Source of the DNA: Chloroflexota bacterium
GTDB lineage: Bacteria; Chloroflexota; Anaerolineae; Aggregatilineales; Phototrophicaceae
Reading direction: 5' to 3'
DNA: 44,795 bases
NCBI GenBank assembly: GCA_023430545.1
Contig: JAEZAF010000281.1
Span: forward strand, 1 to 44,795
The translations under genes and the position numbers were made by a program. The notes below the pieces were generated by a model, which did no database searches, was not told the DNA's origin, and worked only from the letters and a program-made list of their open reading frames with translations. Every line of letters starts with the position of its first letter. Within the stretch, counting starts at the first letter, position 1. Of the stretch, positions 43,531-44,795 are shown in pieces.

Positions 43531-44755
43531 CTCCATCACCAAGACGGCACAGGCACGTCAGGTACTGGCGATGCGAAACAGCGCGATGGCCGAAGCCTTT
43601 CATCGCCAGCCGTTGAAGTACCGTGTGCGCCGGACGATGCTGCATGGGCTGTCGCGCATTCCGTTTACGCCTATCCCACAGCCACGCGGCAGTGTCGAGC
43701 GTATTCTACTTATACGCCCGGATCATCTGGGGGATGTACTGCTCTCCACACCGGCGATCCGTGCCCTGCGCGAGACTCGGCCTGAGGCTGAAATCTACAT
43801 GTTGGTCGGGCCGTGGTCCGGGCCATTATTGAGCCATTACCCGGAGATCGACCGCGTGCTGACCTTCCCGTTTCCGGGGTTCAGCCGAAGCCCGAAGGCC
43901 AGCCTGCGATCCCCCTATGAACAGGCGCTGACTGCGTCCCGACTGCTGAGGCGGATTGGCTTCAGCAGTGCGGTGATCCTGCGACCGGATCACTGGTGGG
44001 GGGCGATGCTGGCGCACCTCTCCGGAATCCCGCGCATTGTCGGCTACGATCTGCCGGATGTGAACCTGTTTCTGACCGAAATGCTGGGTTATCAGGCTGA
44101 GCATGTGATCCTGCAAAATCTGAGACTGGTTGAACCGTGGACCGGTCCAGTGAGCCAGCGCGAGATCCAGTACCGTTTTGGGCCTGAGGCCAGCGACCGC
44201 GCCTATGTAGACGGATATCTGTCCGAATGGGGCATCGCGGATGAGGCCCCGCTGGTCTGTATCCACCCCGGCAGCGGGACGCAGGTCAAGCAGTGGGACA
44301 TGGCGAAATGGGCGAGCGTGGCCGATACACTGAGCGAACAGCTCGACGCCCGAATCATCCTGACGGGCAGCGATAAAGAGATCCCACTGGTACAACAGAT
44401 CGCCGCTGGCATGACACAATCACCGATTCTGATGGCTGGTGATACGCAGGTCGGGCAGCTTGGAGCGCTGTTCGCACGATCGAAGGTCGTGCTCGGCTCC
44501 GACAGTGGTCCGCTGCACCTTGCGGCGGCGGTGGGGACGCCAACCGTTGCGCTGTACGGTCCGGCCAATCCGCTGGAATTTGGCACATGGGGCGCACCTA
44601 ATAAGCACATCATCCTGACCTCAGACATCCCGTGCCGACCGTGCGGCATTCTTGACTGGAGCGGCGACGACCCCGAAAATCATCCGTGCGTGACCGAGAT
44701 CACGGTGGGACGGGTACTGGAAGCTGCACGGCTGGCAGCGCATTACGATCAGTAG
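43520..44755 (+). CDS. GT9-family glycosyltransferase (heptosyltransferase-like)
   Basis: The 411-residue frame starts at TTG 43520, overlapping the previous gene by 11 bp with an AGGGA site upstream; a start at ATG 43571 is an alternative. The core has the GT9 features: ILLIRPDHLGDVLLSTPAIR, LVCIHPGSGTQVKQWDMAKW, and VLGSDSGPLHLAAAVGTPTV followed by ALYGPANP. CRPCGILDWSGDDPENHPCV is a cysteine-bearing C-terminal loop common in this family. GT9 enzymes add heptose or similar sugars in lipopolysaccharide cores, but they also occur in organisms without classic LPS, where they build other glycans. It completes the three-gene unit in the window; further genes may lie beyond the edge. Confidence 0.92.
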   Translation: MSPNSITKTAQARQVLAMRNSAMAEAFHRQPLKYRVRRTMLHGLSRIPFTPIPQPRGSVERILLIRPDHLGDVLLSTPAIRALRETRPEAEIYMLVGPWSGPLLSHYPEIDRVLTFPFPGFSRSPKASLRSPYEQALTASRLLRRIGFSSAVILRPDHWWGAMLAHLSGIPRIVGYDLPDVNLFLTEMLGYQAEHVILQNLRLVEPWTGPVSQREIQYRFGPEASDRAYVDGYLSEWGIADEAPLVCIHPGSGTQVKQWDMAKWASVADTLSEQLDARIILTGSDKEIPLVQQIAAGMTQSPILMAGDTQVGQLGALFARSKVVLGSDSGPLHLAAAVGTPTVALYGPANPLEFGTWGAPNKHIILTSDIPCRPCGILDWSGDDPENHPCVTEITVGRVLEAARLAAHYDQ

Positions 44756-44795
44756 AGCTACAGGCCAGAGTAAATCAGCGCTTGTTGCAGCAGCA

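Overview
This window looks like chromosomal DNA from a free-living heterotrophic bacterium with moderately high GC. My best guess is the phylum Chloroflexota (Anaerolineae-like). That is an inference from the gene style: lipoproteins and secreted proteins with long Thr/Pro/Glu-rich tails, LysM and bacterial SH3 surface proteins, sugar and peptide ABC importers, a one-piece glycyl-tRNA synthetase, and TIR proteins. No rRNA, tRNA, IS element, phage gene or CRISPR array is visible.

Layout. 1-2450: a truncated membrane/coiled-coil gene and a dynamin-like GTPase. 2705-6475: an alpha-glucoside importer operon (aglEFG-like: binding protein plus two permeases, no ATPase). 6668-8892: a secreted ScyD/ScyE-type beta-propeller and a membrane-anchored YceI protein. 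8989-12582 (minus strand): a secreted glycosidase-like protein, a short-chain dehydrogenase of the 3-hydroxyacyl-CoA dehydrogenase type, an unrecognised protein, and a metallophosphoesterase. 12791-14236: a LysM glycosidase-like protein. 14319-17342 (minus): fused GlyRS. 17586-22426: a transmembrane Ser/Thr kinase with an extracellular sugar-binding-like sensor, then PEP carboxylase. 22653-27260: a peptide-type ABC importer (binding protein, two permeases) and a polytopic membrane protein.

27271-29676 (minus) is the most interesting locus. A DarG-like macrodomain gene lies 21 bp upstream of a gene encoding TIR + DarT-like ADP-ribosyltransferase + an extra C-terminal domain. The TIR catalytic Glu and the macrodomain Asn/Lys are present, but the expected DarT catalytic Glu is Gln and the His of the NAD site is Arg. 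This suggests a rewired DarTG-type toxin-antitoxin or defence module in which TIR may be the active NAD-consuming part. A second TIR protein, fused to a formylglycine-generating-enzyme-like (FGE-like) domain that lacks the catalytic cysteines, lies at 37344-38840.

29911-38840 otherwise holds envelope proteins (a tail-rich membrane protein, a lipoprotein, an SH3/Thr-rich-stalk/zinc-ribbon protein, an M23 lipoprotein), a glutamate formimidoyltransferase, and a DUF692/MNIO-like TIM barrel. 39024-44755 (plus) has a third glycosidase-like protein overlapping a membrane-anchored family 3 solute-binding protein, then a tight GT4-GT4-GT9 glycosyltransferase cluster that probably makes surface glycan.

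Transcription units are often closed by strong hairpins, several of them shared between convergent genes. Both importer operons carry a GC-rich hairpin directly after the binding-protein gene.
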